A DNA stretch of 36,534 nt from Saprospiraceae bacterium (GCA_023299965.1 JALZVN010000087.1:1-36534); one strand, 5' to 3'; positions 20,385 to 30,102 are shown, counted from the first letter of the stretch. The notes: generated by a model not told the origin, from the letters alone. Translations and numbers: made by a program.

Positions 20385-20942
20385 CTATTTTTTATATTTA
20401 TTTATTGCTTCTCTCAATATTCGAAGCGCTTTTGACATCTGATTTTCTACCGTTTTCACTGAAATTTCAAGTTTTTCAGCTGTTTGCTTGTAAGAGAAAC
20501 CCTCGTACTTAACCATTGAAAATACAATCCTACATCTTTCTGGTAAGCCTTCATATGCCTTTTTTATTACCTTTTGTAGCTCATCGTTCTGCATTTTTTG
20601 GAGTGGTGAAGATTGCATAGCGCTAATTTGTTCTAAACTCTCCTCCTCTTGGCTATACTCTAATTTCTTACCTCTTATTTTGTTTAGCGTTTTATTTACC
20701 GCTGCTCTATGCAAATAAGATTTTACTGCATTCTTAATATCTAACTCCCCTCTTTTTCTCCAAATCTCTAAAAAGACCTCTTGTACTACATCCTCAGCTT
20801 GTTCCTTACTTTGAGTCATACGCATAACAACCATACACAGATACGAGTAGTATCGTCTAAATAAGGTATCATAAGCTGTGTTATTTCCAGCTTTGATACC
20901 CTGTATAAGTTGTTGATCTATTTGTTGTTCCTCATTCGGCAT
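20385..20942 (-). CDS. RNA polymerase ECF sigma-70 factor (FecI-like)
   Basis: YDTLFRRYYSYLCMVVMRMTQSKEQAEDVVQEVFLEIWRKR..GLPERCRIVFSMVKYEGFSYKQTAEKLEISVKTVENQMSKAL. Confidence 0.96.
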   Translation of the reverse strand: MPNEEQQIDQQLIQGIKAGNNTAYDTLFRRYYSYLCMVVMRMTQSKEQAEDVVQEVFLEIWRKRGELDIKNAVKSYLHRAAVNKTLNKIRGKKLEYSQEEESLEQISAMQSSPLQKMQNDELQKVIKKAYEGLPERCRIVFSMVKYEGFSYKQTAEKLEISVKTVENQMSKALRILREAINKYKK

Positions 20943-21067
20943 TTCAATACATAAGTAAGATAGGTAGACAATATCTATAAAAAGGAACTAAGACCCAAAT
21001 TGTGATTCAATTTGCCAGATAGTTGACATAAACGTTTAAGATCCAGAAAAAAACTAGAGTACCTTTA

Positions 21068-22714
21068 CTATATCTTCAACAAAGGCAAGGTTTTACTATA
21101 GGATTGATCATTTATAGAGATTCGATATATCAAAGGAGCCATCACAAACTGTCTATCTAGATTGACATCCAAAGCATACTGGCCACCTGGTTGACTCCCA
21201 TTTTGCAAAGTCTTTAAATGCTTTCCAGAGATGCTAATAATTACTACTTTAATATACTGCGTGCGCTCCAGTTCGTAATAAATAAATGCACGACCATGAT
21301 CATGATATCGCACTTCATGTTTGATCTTTGGAATATCTACCCACGGCGAAGCAGAAACCGTCTGACACCGCAGTCCAAGCTCTAGTCTTGCAAAATTTCT
21401 AAACAGTATAGCATCCACTTGCTGAGCATCTAAACAAAGCCATTGTTCCAATACAGTAGCGTATATAGATCGAAAATCAGTAGTGAATTTTAAATTGCCG
21501 TTACTATCTAAGTCATTGAGATCCGGATTGTCTCCGATGATACCATTTCCATTTAGGCTAGGTCCAAACAACATAGTAGGGCTAGCAGTACCATGACCTG
21601 TTCCTCGTGAGGCATTCTCTTGAACACGACGTCCAAATTCAGAAAATGTCATAGCTAATACAGACTCATCTTTACCTTCCAATTTTAGATCCGCATAGAA
21701 GTTGCTGACGGCTGTCCCTAAGGTATTCATGAGATTGTCGTGATCAGATTCTTGATTGGCATGTGTATCAAATCCATTAAGCGTGACTACATAGAACTGG
21801 GTTCGCAATCCACCCTTGATTAGACGTGCCACTAGAGCCAATTGTTGGCCGAGCGATGTTGTATAGTTCACGCCATTGACCCCTTCATCAAATCGCTCTT
21901 TAATTACTTCAGCGTATTGAAAAGTAGTATTTGCCACTGTACGTAAAAAACCTAATTGCTCACCGTAAGTACATTCAGGGAGTCCGTCTAGATTATAGAG
22001 CTGCCCTGTCTGTGCGATCTCAAACAACTGATCTGGACTCGACACCGTCAAAGCATAATTATTTACTCCGCCTTCTCCCCCTCCAAATAAAATACTACCT
22101 CCTCCAGCTATCTGCACTGCAGATGGATGCTCTGGTGCATTTGTCAAGAAGTCAGGAAAACAATCATTGAGATGCCTGCCCAACCAGCCAGAATCTTCAA
22201 TCTGTTCTGCATCTGAAGCCGATGCAATTATATCCGATGATCTAAAATGAGAAAGATTGTGATTTTCATATCCGACCCCATTCACAATTTTCATCTGCCC
22301 ATTATTCCATAGCGGCATGAGCCTTTCAAGATTTTGATTGATAGCATGCTCGTTTGTCAGTTGTATGGTATCCCCTACTTGCTTTGATATCTGAGGTCTG
22401 TTGTTTCTGTAAGTATCAAAATCGTATAGTGGGATTAAAGTATTCAGGCCATCATTCCCGCCTTTTAACCTTATCATGACTAGTACACGATCAGTGTTTC
22501 CTCCATCTAGCAACATATTCAGAGGCGAAGAAGACAAAGCATTGACCGGTAAGTGCCCGAGCATCATACCCATACCACCGGATATCCCTAGTCCTCTCAA
22601 AAAAGATCTGCGACTCCATTTGTTATGTGCTTTTTCATGCGCTATACCATGCGCCATTTCACTCCCTTTCTTTACCTCTAAGTTTGACTTTATATCCTGA
22701 TCATGTGTACACAT
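21068..22714 (-). CDS. DUF1501 domain-containing protein, twin-arginine signal-like N-terminus
   Basis: WSRRSFLRGLGISGGMG; RVLVMIRLKGGNDGLNTLIPLYD; SGWLGRHLND; TFSEFGRRVQENASRGTGHGTASPTMLFG. Confidence 0.93.
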   Translation of the reverse strand: MCTHDQDIKSNLEVKKGSEMAHGIAHEKAHNKWSRRSFLRGLGISGGMGMMLGHLPVNALSSSPLNMLLDGGNTDRVLVMIRLKGGNDGLNTLIPLYDFDTYRNNRPQISKQVGDTIQLTNEHAINQNLERLMPLWNNGQMKIVNGVGYENHNLSHFRSSDIIASASDAEQIEDSGWLGRHLNDCFPDFLTNAPEHPSAVQIAGGGSILFGGGEGGVNNYALTVSSPDQLFEIAQTGQLYNLDGLPECTYGEQLGFLRTVANTTFQYAEVIKERFDEGVNGVNYTTSLGQQLALVARLIKGGLRTQFYVVTLNGFDTHANQESDHDNLMNTLGTAVSNFYADLKLEGKDESVLAMTFSEFGRRVQENASRGTGHGTASPTMLFGPSLNGNGIIGDNPDLNDLDSNGNLKFTTDFRSIYATVLEQWLCLDAQQVDAILFRNFARLELGLRCQTVSASPWVDIPKIKHEVRYHDHGRAFIYYELERTQYIKVVIISISGKHLKTLQNGSQPGGQYALDVNLDRQFVMAPLIYRISINDQSYSKTLPLLKI

Positions 22715-22761
22715 AATTTTTTCTTTTTAGATTTGAAAATTGTTGAATGCCATAGCAGATA

Positions 22762-24272
22762 TTACGCCATTTGAAATTCTGGAAGCCGTGAAATAAACCG
22801 CAATAAAAAAACAATTTGTCCCCCTACAATTTCTTGATCCCAATCAAGGTTCCAACTCTCATCTTCAAAATAATTTTCCGGCACTTCCCATTTAAAAGCC
22901 TCTACTCCGTTATTATAATCTTGCTCACTTTGCAGTTCTAAAGGGATAAAGTAGTCGATAACGCGCTTAGTTATAAAGTAAGGATCATTACTATTATCGA
23001 CCAATTCTTGAACCCAGACAATCAAGTCATCACGATGATTTTGGAAGAAATCAAAAATGAAAAAGTCTATAATATTCCATCTATTAGTCAGGCTCGTACT
23101 ATTGATCCAGTCTCGATCACCAAGCCATCCTGCCACATCGACTGGGTCAAATAAAGCCTGTCCTTGCTCTGCATTTGCAAAATATAATGCGACAAAAGCA
23201 CTCGTAGGGTTTGCTCCTCCAATAACTGTCTCTTCAACTGGAAAACCACTTTCTTTGATAAAACCGTACATCGATTCAATAGGACTTTTGATTACCCCTC
23301 CTAGATGCGCTTCATCAAAGAAGTGTTCACTTTTAAATAATATTCGAAGTACCGGAGCAAGTTCAAAATTCTTATCTAAAAATACTTGGGCAAGTTCAGC
23401 TACTATATCCTCATTGGCTTCCCGGTTGATGTAAAAATTATACAACTTAGAACAAATATAGTTTGCTGCCTCCCTACTACGTTGTTCAAATATTAGATCT
23501 ATAAGACCGTTATAGTCAAAGTTATCCGTCTGACCAAAAATGGTCTTTTGACCAGGATCATGAAAATCAGAAATATAAGTAATGGGGGCACAAGCTTCAG
23601 TAAAACCGTTCCAACCTGTCAGCGCACGAGCTGCTTCTGTAATATCATTTTGTGTATAGTTATTGTCTCTTCCTAAAGTGAATAATTCTAAAAGCTCCCG
23701 AGCGTAGTTTTCATTTGGTTGAAATCGTGTATTTTGAACTCCATTTAAGTAGACTAACATAGATGGGGATGTCCCAATCTGCTCAACAAAACTTCTAAAA
23801 TTGCCTAAGGCATTTTCCTCTAGCATTCTGAAATAGTCGTAAGCATAAGATGGACAGTTGTAGTCTTCTACCCTTGTCACAAAGTGATTACTCCAAAACA
23901 GCATCAACTTCGCTCGTATAGCATTGTCCTCTAAAAATTCACCCGACCATCGATCTATAAGTTCGTACAGTTGCCCTACCGCTTGAGTTGTGATGTCATC
24001 TGGATCATAATCTGATATAGACCAATCACCCCATGAAGGTTTTGGAAACTCTGGTTAGCGATAGCATCATCAATCAATGCGTCTACAACATCTACTGGAT
24101 TCTGCAACAAGGCATTCTGGATCATCTCCAGATTTGCACCAAATCCTAGCCTCCGGTAAAGATGCTTCACACGCGCTTCATTCCTTGGTGCACCTGCATT
24201 AGGTACATATGCTTCTAGAGATCCTATTGCACAATTGAAATAAGCTTCCATAATCTGATCATTTTGCTTCAA
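22762..24272 (-). pseudogene. DUF1800 domain-containing protein, interrupted by one frameshift (true pseudogene or sequencing indel)
   Basis: N-terminal part 24272-23976 (VKHLYRRLGFGANLEMIQNAL) and C-terminal part ending at 22762 (ENYARELLELFTLG, ALTGWNGF) lie in different frames. Adding one A in the minus-strand AAAA run (plus 24040-24043) restores ..NQSFQKPSWGDWSISDYDPDDITTQAVGQLYELIDRWSGEFLEDNAIRAKLMLFWSNHFVT.. Confidence 0.88.
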
Positions 24273-24427
24273 AAAAAGAGTCTAGTGTTTGTCAGCTCTT
24301 GGGTAAATATATTGAACTGAAGATATGAATAAAATTAATGCATTGTACTCCCCTTATATTGTATGCCTCAAAATTTACCTATCTACTTAACATAACGATT
24401 TTTATTCGGCGAAGCGATTTCTTTATT

Positions 24428-24632
24428 TTTTGGGGTCTCCTCCAGTCCCTTGAAAAGCGGGACGGAGTCGGGTGTTTCGCTCGTACCCGGCTATGATCAC
24501 CGTCAAAAAAAACGGCCATCATAGCCGGGACCCACTACACCCCCTAGCCCCTAACGCGCCTTGCCCCGACTTACGTTACACTACAGTCGAGACAGGCTTT
24601 GTCGAGCTTCACACCTTCGGTGCTACGCGAAA
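24428..24632 (+). repeat. GC-rich structured intergenic element, copy C
   Basis: TTTGGGGTCTCC start; GTCCC..GGGAC; 12-bp stem CCCGGCTATGAT (24486-24497) / ATCATAGCCGGG (24518-24529); 3' core GTCGAGCTTCACACCTTCGGTGCTACGCGAAA (24601-24632). Confidence 0.7.
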
Positions 24633-24821
24633 ACAATAATATGTGAATTAGGCAGGAAAATTGATTTATATTCCGAGATTCAGCGCCTGAAAACTTTATT
24701 TCTTTATAAAGTGTCGATGATTGCAATACAATACCCATTAAAACCCTTATATAGTTTGTAAACCCTTCCGAAAAAATGCATTTTTGTTAAAATTGGGAAG
24801 CCGTTTATATATTTTTGTTTA

Positions 24822-25331
24822 GTGATAAATTTATATCTTTTGTTTAAAAAATCTCATATCATATTTTTTCTAGGACTATGCTTCTTTTCTTGTAATAAAG
24901 AAGAAAAGGCTCCCAAAGAATTTACCAACGTAGATGAACGTTTACATTCCTTTTTTGAGAATTTTGAGAATGAAGCTGCTGCTCGAGGTATAGAGATAGA
25001 CTTGAATGAGGCTATTCTCACGGCAAGTATTAGTGAGATTGAAGGGCAAGGCGTTGCTGGACAGTGTTCAAGACCTCGAAATAGTATAGCCAATGACATC
25101 GTTATAGATGAGTCTTTCCTCAATAGCAATGTCAGTAATCTTCTCAAAGAATTTGTCATTTTTCATGAGCTCGGGCATTGTTTCTTACAACGCGAACATC
25201 GTGAAGACGAATACCCAAATGGAAATTGTATAAGCATTATGAGATCGGGTATAGATGGCTGTCGTGATAACTATTCAAGCTCTTTTCGCTCTATTTATAT
25301 TGACGAATTATTTGATCCAGATTCTTTTTAG
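24822..25331 (+). CDS. Putative zinc metallopeptidase-like lipoprotein (HExxH)
   Basis: Lipobox-like FLGLCFFSC near the N-terminus; FVIFHELGHCFLQREHRED (HELGH); small secreted protein; family not identified. Confidence 0.7.
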   Translation: MINLYLLFKKSHIIFFLGLCFFSCNKEEKAPKEFTNVDERLHSFFENFENEAAARGIEIDLNEAILTASISEIEGQGVAGQCSRPRNSIANDIVIDESFLNSNVSNLLKEFVIFHELGHCFLQREHREDEYPNGNCISIMRSGIDGCRDNYSSSFRSIYIDELFDPDSF

Positions 25332-25644
25332 TGTGATTAGAAGATAGTTCATTGCTATCATTTGTTCCATCTTGTTTTTTGTCTTTAGAGTTCCCAATAA
25401 GTAATTCATAAATTGCTTTGGGTCTTACCTCTTATTCACTTCCAGAAATTCTATGAATCTAGAATACTATATATCTTACATACATTCAACGTATGCTGGT
25501 ATGTAACTAGTAATCGTTACCCTAACAATGTTTAACCTGATACCTACCCACCCCCACCCTTTGAAATCTAAAATCTAGTCCGCCAATTGATACCTCCAAA
25601 ATGGTACAACAATCAAATTTCACTGTACTTCTAGATTAATAAAA

Positions 25645-25670
25645 TAGTTAAATAAAGTAGTTAAATAAAG
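25645..25670. repeat. 13-bp tandem repeat x2 (TAGTTAAATAAAG)
   Basis: Direct reading: 25645-25657 and 25658-25670 are identical. Confidence 0.8.
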
Positions 25671-25828
25671 TAGACTATTTTTATCTAGACTAGGTGTAGT
25701 CTATACCTTTATGCATTGCTTAATACAATTTGAGGTCCATAGCTTTATATTCCATTATAATCTAAAGTCAATTCTGACTTAGCGCTGGAAACGGTAAATG
25801 ATACTCCCCACTCTTCTTTTTATATTAG

Positions 25829-25970
25829 GCATTGCAGCACTAGCCGCGTGAATGATGGGAATGATATCGCCGCATAGCGATAGTCCGTGCCTCTCCGCTA
25901 GGAAGAGCGCAAAGGACCGTAGCCGATAGGCGAAGTCATGGACAGTATGGCCTGTATGGGCACGCCCAAA
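25829..25970 (-). repeat. GC-rich structured intergenic element, divergent copy D (minus strand, lacks the 3' core)
   Basis: Reverse complement starts TTTGGGCGTGCCC; hairpin TATCGC-TATGCG-GCGATA (25865-25882) followed by TCATTCCCATCATTCACGCGGC, which aligns with B (ACCACTTCGATCC..ACGCGGC). Confidence 0.5.
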
Positions 25971-26012
25971 ACAAAAAAAGATACTAAAAGGAATCACCCT
26001 ATAGTATCTAAA

Positions 26013-26048
26013 AAAAAGGGTGACAATCTTGCGATAATCACCCTTTTT
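26013..26048 (-). terminator. Terminator downstream of the beta-barrel gene
   Basis: AAAAAGGGTGA / TCACCCTTTTT 11-bp stem just after the minus-strand stop. Confidence 0.7.
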
Positions 26049-26076
26049 AGCTTTATATATTTACAATAACTATTGT

Positions 26077-26823
26077 TTAGTTATTATCGTCATCGTTTAA
26101 ATACTCATCTCCTTCTTCGAGGTATTCTACTGGTTCCCCCTCCTCAATATAGCTGCTTGACGTTTCACCAATTCTATATGCAATGGTCACTCCTATAGAA
26201 GTATACCAATCGTTGTCATCGCTATTTGCAGAATTGCTAACACCATCCAAAAAGTCATTTAATCCAGCAGTTAAAGTCCCTTCAATGCCTATCACTAACT
26301 TATCTAAGCTGTAGCGAATTCCAGCTCCCATAGGAACGATCATAGCAAAACTTGGATAATCTCTAGTAGCATCTAATGGATCAAGCGCTCTACCATCAAC
26401 AGAAGTAGTCACATCTACATCCGCGAGGTTCGCGCCTACACCAAGATGTAAATATGGAGTAAATGTTGAGGCAAATCTTTTCTGATTTTCATAGATATTT
26501 ACGCCGAGTATGTTCCATTCAGTACTTACCGCAAAATCAATTAATGTTGATTCGTACGAAAATCCTCTTGATGCTCTTTCCGGAAAATTAAGATCGGAAC
26601 CTTCATACAAACCGTAGTTTGCAGCTGCCTTTAAATCGAATTTGGGACTGAAGTGATATTTTGCAAAAAGACCACCACCATATCCTAGCGCATCTGTATC
26701 AATAATATCTGGTACAAGATCACCATGAAGTGTGTTGACTCCACCTTTTACACCTATTTCAAACTCTTGTGCATATCCAACAACGCAAATTATAGCGAAG
26801 AGGATGGTAAATAAATTTCTCAT
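26077..26823 (-). CDS. Outer-membrane beta-barrel protein (DUF6089/OmpA-like barrel type)
   Basis: Signal peptide MRNLFTILFAIICVVGYAQ, then FEIGVKGGVNTLHGDLVPD.., FAKYHFSPKFDLKAAANYGLYEG, barrel-like alternation; acidic C-terminal tail. Confidence 0.75.
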   Translation of the reverse strand: MRNLFTILFAIICVVGYAQEFEIGVKGGVNTLHGDLVPDIIDTDALGYGGGLFAKYHFSPKFDLKAAANYGLYEGSDLNFPERASRGFSYESTLIDFAVSTEWNILGVNIYENQKRFASTFTPYLHLGVGANLADVDVTTSVDGRALDPLDATRDYPSFAMIVPMGAGIRYSLDKLVIGIEGTLTAGLNDFLDGVSNSANSDDNDWYTSIGVTIAYRIGETSSSYIEEGEPVEYLEEGDEYLNDDDNN

Positions 26824-27080
26824 TGTATTTCTTTTTTATTCTCACTAGAGTAAATCAATTACTTTGCCATATTTATTTTTAATGTTATGAGTGCAACAAA
26901 ATACTATCTATTCAGCTTCACTTTTTCTTGCTAAAAACATCTTAATTTAACGCTAACAAGCGTAAGGCATTTTATGCCTTACTGCACTTCTTTATTATTA
27001 TCGTCCATATTCAAAATCTAGAAATCTGAGAATGGTAAATAAAAAAGTACAGATCTTACTAGTACATATTATATTATTTT

Positions 27081-27089
27081 GTAATATTG
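27081..27089 (+). promoter_or_regulatory. Candidate operator: GTAATATTG motif upstream of parA, overlapping a likely Bacteroidota -7-like TATTTTG
   Basis: Sequence ATTATTTTGTAATATTGCAAATACAAAATTTACTACATG; same 7-mer as the array 28221-30555. Confidence 0.5.
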
Positions 27090-27108
27090 CAAATACAAAA
27101 TTTACTAC

Positions 27109-27861
27109 ATGACAAATATTATTGCAATTGCAAACCATAAAGGTGGAGTTGGAAAAACGACTTCTGTACAAAACATAGGCGTTGCCCTCAGTCGGCTGGG
27201 CAAGAAAGTTTTACTTATAGATTTAGATCCACAAGCCAATCTTAGTGATTCCTTCGGTTTTGAAGACGCGGAAGTTAGTATCTATGATGCATTAACAGAT
27301 AAAGCACCAGCCCCCGTTCATAAGGTTTCTGAAAGTCTGGATATTGTCCCAGCTAATCTAGATCTCTCGGTAGCAGAGGTAGAACTCAGCAATGTACCTG
27401 GAAGAGAGTATGTCTTAAAGGAGATTGTAAATAAATGGAACGGAAAATATGATTATATAATTATTGACTGTCCTCCTTCTCTAGGATTGCTGACTATCAA
27501 CGCTTTAACAGCCTGTACTGAAGTATACATCCCTCTGGATGCCCAGTATTTCTCAATGAAAGGTCTTGATAAGCTGATGTTCATTTTGGAAAAGATAAAA
27601 GCACGACTAAATAAGGAGGTTGAAGTAACAGGAGTCTTTCTAACTCAATTTGACAACCGACTTGTACTCAACAAGAATATTGCTGATATGATAGAAGATT
27701 ACTTCCCGAATAAGGTTTTTAAGACCAGAATTAGGAAAAATATCGCTCTTGTGGAGGCTCCTATTGATGACTTAGATATTTTCACATACGCGCCTAGTAG
27801 TAATGGTGCGGTAGATTACAAAAAACTGAGCTTAGAAATCGTAGCAGCTCACAACATATAA
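27109..27861 (+). CDS. parA: ParA/Soj-family ATPase (deviant Walker A, no N-terminal HTH extension)
   Basis: IAIANHKGGVGKTTSVQNIGVALSRLGKKVLLIDLDPQANLS; YDYIIIDCPPSLGLLTINAL; PLDAQYFSMKGLDKL. Confidence 0.96.
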   Translation: MTNIIAIANHKGGVGKTTSVQNIGVALSRLGKKVLLIDLDPQANLSDSFGFEDAEVSIYDALTDKAPAPVHKVSESLDIVPANLDLSVAEVELSNVPGREYVLKEIVNKWNGKYDYIIIDCPPSLGLLTINALTACTEVYIPLDAQYFSMKGLDKLMFILEKIKARLNKEVEVTGVFLTQFDNRLVLNKNIADMIEDYFPNKVFKTRIRKNIALVEAPIDDLDIFTYAPSSNGAVDYKKLSLEIVAAHNI

Positions 27862-27879
27862 AAATAAACCAATTCAGAC

Positions 27880-28212
27880 ATGGCAAAGGATTTTAAAAAT
27901 AGCATCGGAAGAAAAAGATTAAATACCTTAATCCCTGACAATGATTATGATGCTCAAGTCAAAGTAGAAGAAAAAAGGGAAATGCTAAAGGAAAAGAAGC
28001 AAACTACAACCACTTCAGCCCCTACCCCACCCAGTACAGTAGTAACTACTTTCAGAATAAACACGGAAAAGTTAAAAACAATAAAGGCTATTGCATTTTG
28101 GGATAGAAAGAAAATTCAAGATGTTTTTGATGAAGCTTTAGAAATGTATATCAGTGCTCAACCCCAGGAGGCTGTAAGCAAGGCTATAGAAGAGCATACA
28201 AAACGTACATAA
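27880..28212 (+). CDS. Small putative DNA-binding partner of ParA (possible RHH-type centromere-binding protein)
   Basis: Starts 18 bp after parA; 110 aa; basic, low-complexity N-terminus; C-terminal TTFRINTEKLKTIKAIAFWDRKKIQDVFDEALEMYISA resembles a ribbon-helix-helix fold. Confidence 0.75.
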   Translation: MAKDFKNSIGRKRLNTLIPDNDYDAQVKVEEKREMLKEKKQTTTTSAPTPPSTVVTTFRINTEKLKTIKAIAFWDRKKIQDVFDEALEMYISAQPQEAVSKAIEEHTKRT

Positions 28213-28293
28213 CAATATATGTAATATTGAAATACACACATTACTATGTAGGCCCCCTAGAATAGTATTTTGTAAGCCAAAGCGCTTACGTCA

Positions 28294-28337
28294 CAAAGAG
28301 GGTCCATTCTTATTAAAGAATGGACCCTCTTTGTTTT
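28294..28337. terminator. Strong hairpin after the parA operon
   Basis: 18-bp perfect stem CAAAGAGGGTCCATTCTT (28294-28311) / AAGAATGGACCCTCTTTG (28316-28333), ATTA loop, followed by TTTT. Confidence 0.85.
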
Positions 28338-29176
28338 GAGTTGTCTCTCTGATAGGTTGAATCATATATAATAGACCGAAAATCATTACATATATCTTAC
28401 TCTAAGATCCTTAATTCTATTGTATAAATATAATAGTATAAGACACCATCCAAATAAATATACATATGGCAGCATAAGACACTACCCTACTTGGCGATTA
28501 GCAAGCGCTATTACTAAATGAAATAGATATTTTATTGTAAGGATTACTCTACAATATATGTAATATCATATTCTATATGATACATGTATTATAATATCCT
28601 ATATGATAACACTTTTGATCTTTGCTTTTTCTAAAATACAATAGCCATTTCTTGGCTGTTTACTTAGTACTTCTAGTAATACGTCTTATCTCCTAGTGTC
28701 TTGCCCTATCAGATTGCTAGAAGCTAGATTAGAGACCAATTACAAAATAATACTTGTAATATAACATGTCCAATAAATATAGGAAATATGCTTCTTGCAC
28801 TCAGATTTAAAAGTCATCGTGTTTAAAAGTACTTCTACACCATTTTCTTCTAGATTGGAATAATTAAATAAAGAATAGAAAGAGGCTTTTGAGGATTAGT
28901 ATAAATTAGATCTCATGTACAAGACAATATAAAGAATGAAATAGTTTATAAGCAGGTTTACACATATTAATAGCTTTACAGTATAATATTAGTAATATGA
29001 TATAGCCTGCTCAATTTGAGATTCTGTCAAATTAGAGTAATATCACAAGTCAAATTTAATGCTTCTCGTATGGCATAATCAATGATGGCGAACTTTGATA
29101 AACTACTAGGCTCTAAAAGATATCGAATTTAGTCCTATTCATATTGTTAAGACATGCTATATTACTATATAAGCTA

Positions 29177-29188
29177 TGTAATATTACA
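29177..29188. repeat. Perfect 12-bp palindrome TGTAATATTACA at the orientation switch of the array
   Basis: Direct reading; both half-sites match the array motif. Confidence 0.85.
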
Positions 29189-30102
29189 TTCTTAGTGCAA
29201 AAGTCTATCTCTCTAAATGCAAATCCGACTATATCATTTTAGAATTACACTCGCTTTTCCCAATACTAGTTAAATTAATACATTTCTATCTTATGCCGCG
29301 ATTTGAAAGACTTACTAATATTCTTCTCTAATACTTGAAATCTTATATTACAATTAGAGCAATCTATTAGGCATTACATCCATAGAATGGATAGCTAGAA
29401 TTGATCAATCGGAATACTATATAATCTTAGTAAGTCTATATTACAAAACAATATAACCAAGTTGGAATTACAGTAGCATATGATGATTCTACAGTTCTAC
29501 TTGAATTCAAAAAGAGTTTTGAGGTGCATACCAGTATAGCTAATGATTTGATAGAGGATGTAACAGTGAATATCTCTTCTACTTTGAAATACTAGGGTAG
29601 GGCAGTTTAGATTAGCATTAAATCTTAAAACAGATACTTAAACCGCGTTGAAATGTAAAAGATCTGTTTAAATTGATCCTTGGAGAGAATACATTATAAT
29701 ATTATATTACACATACAGCAGTCTACATCTGAACATTAGCTATTTTTTTTCGCTTCTAGGGAGTACTCGGCATGCCAACTGAGCTATGTTCCCTAAAACA
29801 AATTTCTAGCCCGCTACAGCTCTTAAAACGACCTCTAAGTTAAAGTAGCCGCTATTAAATTACCGCACATAACAGTCTATTAAATAAACAAGGATAGTAA
29901 TATTTGCATTCTCTGTTATACGTGTGTGATTATATTACAGATATTGCCGCTAGATTACTCCGCATATCTAAAATACTTAAGTTCTTGACCAGAGCTTATC
30001 AATCTGGTTTCAAAATTATACGCAATGGGAAGTCCAGAATACAGTAATACCACAAATCTTCTATTACTAATATTACAATTACAGCAATAAAACAATAGAA
30101 GA

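Noticed and set aside
24036-24048. Programmed -1 frameshift in DUF1800
   Set aside because: C CAA AAC in the reading frame is not a canonical slippery heptamer and no strong downstream structure was noticed; a homopolymer indel is simpler.
24561-24761. ORF 24561-24761 (plus)
   Set aside because: Starts inside element C; likely spurious.
25779-25997. ORF 25779-25997 (minus)
   Set aside because: Lies over structured element D; no protein-like features; likely spurious.
29758-29794. Functional tRNA gene
   Set aside because: Only a D-arm-like segment and short terminal pairing; no anticodon arm, T-arm or acceptor CCA region.
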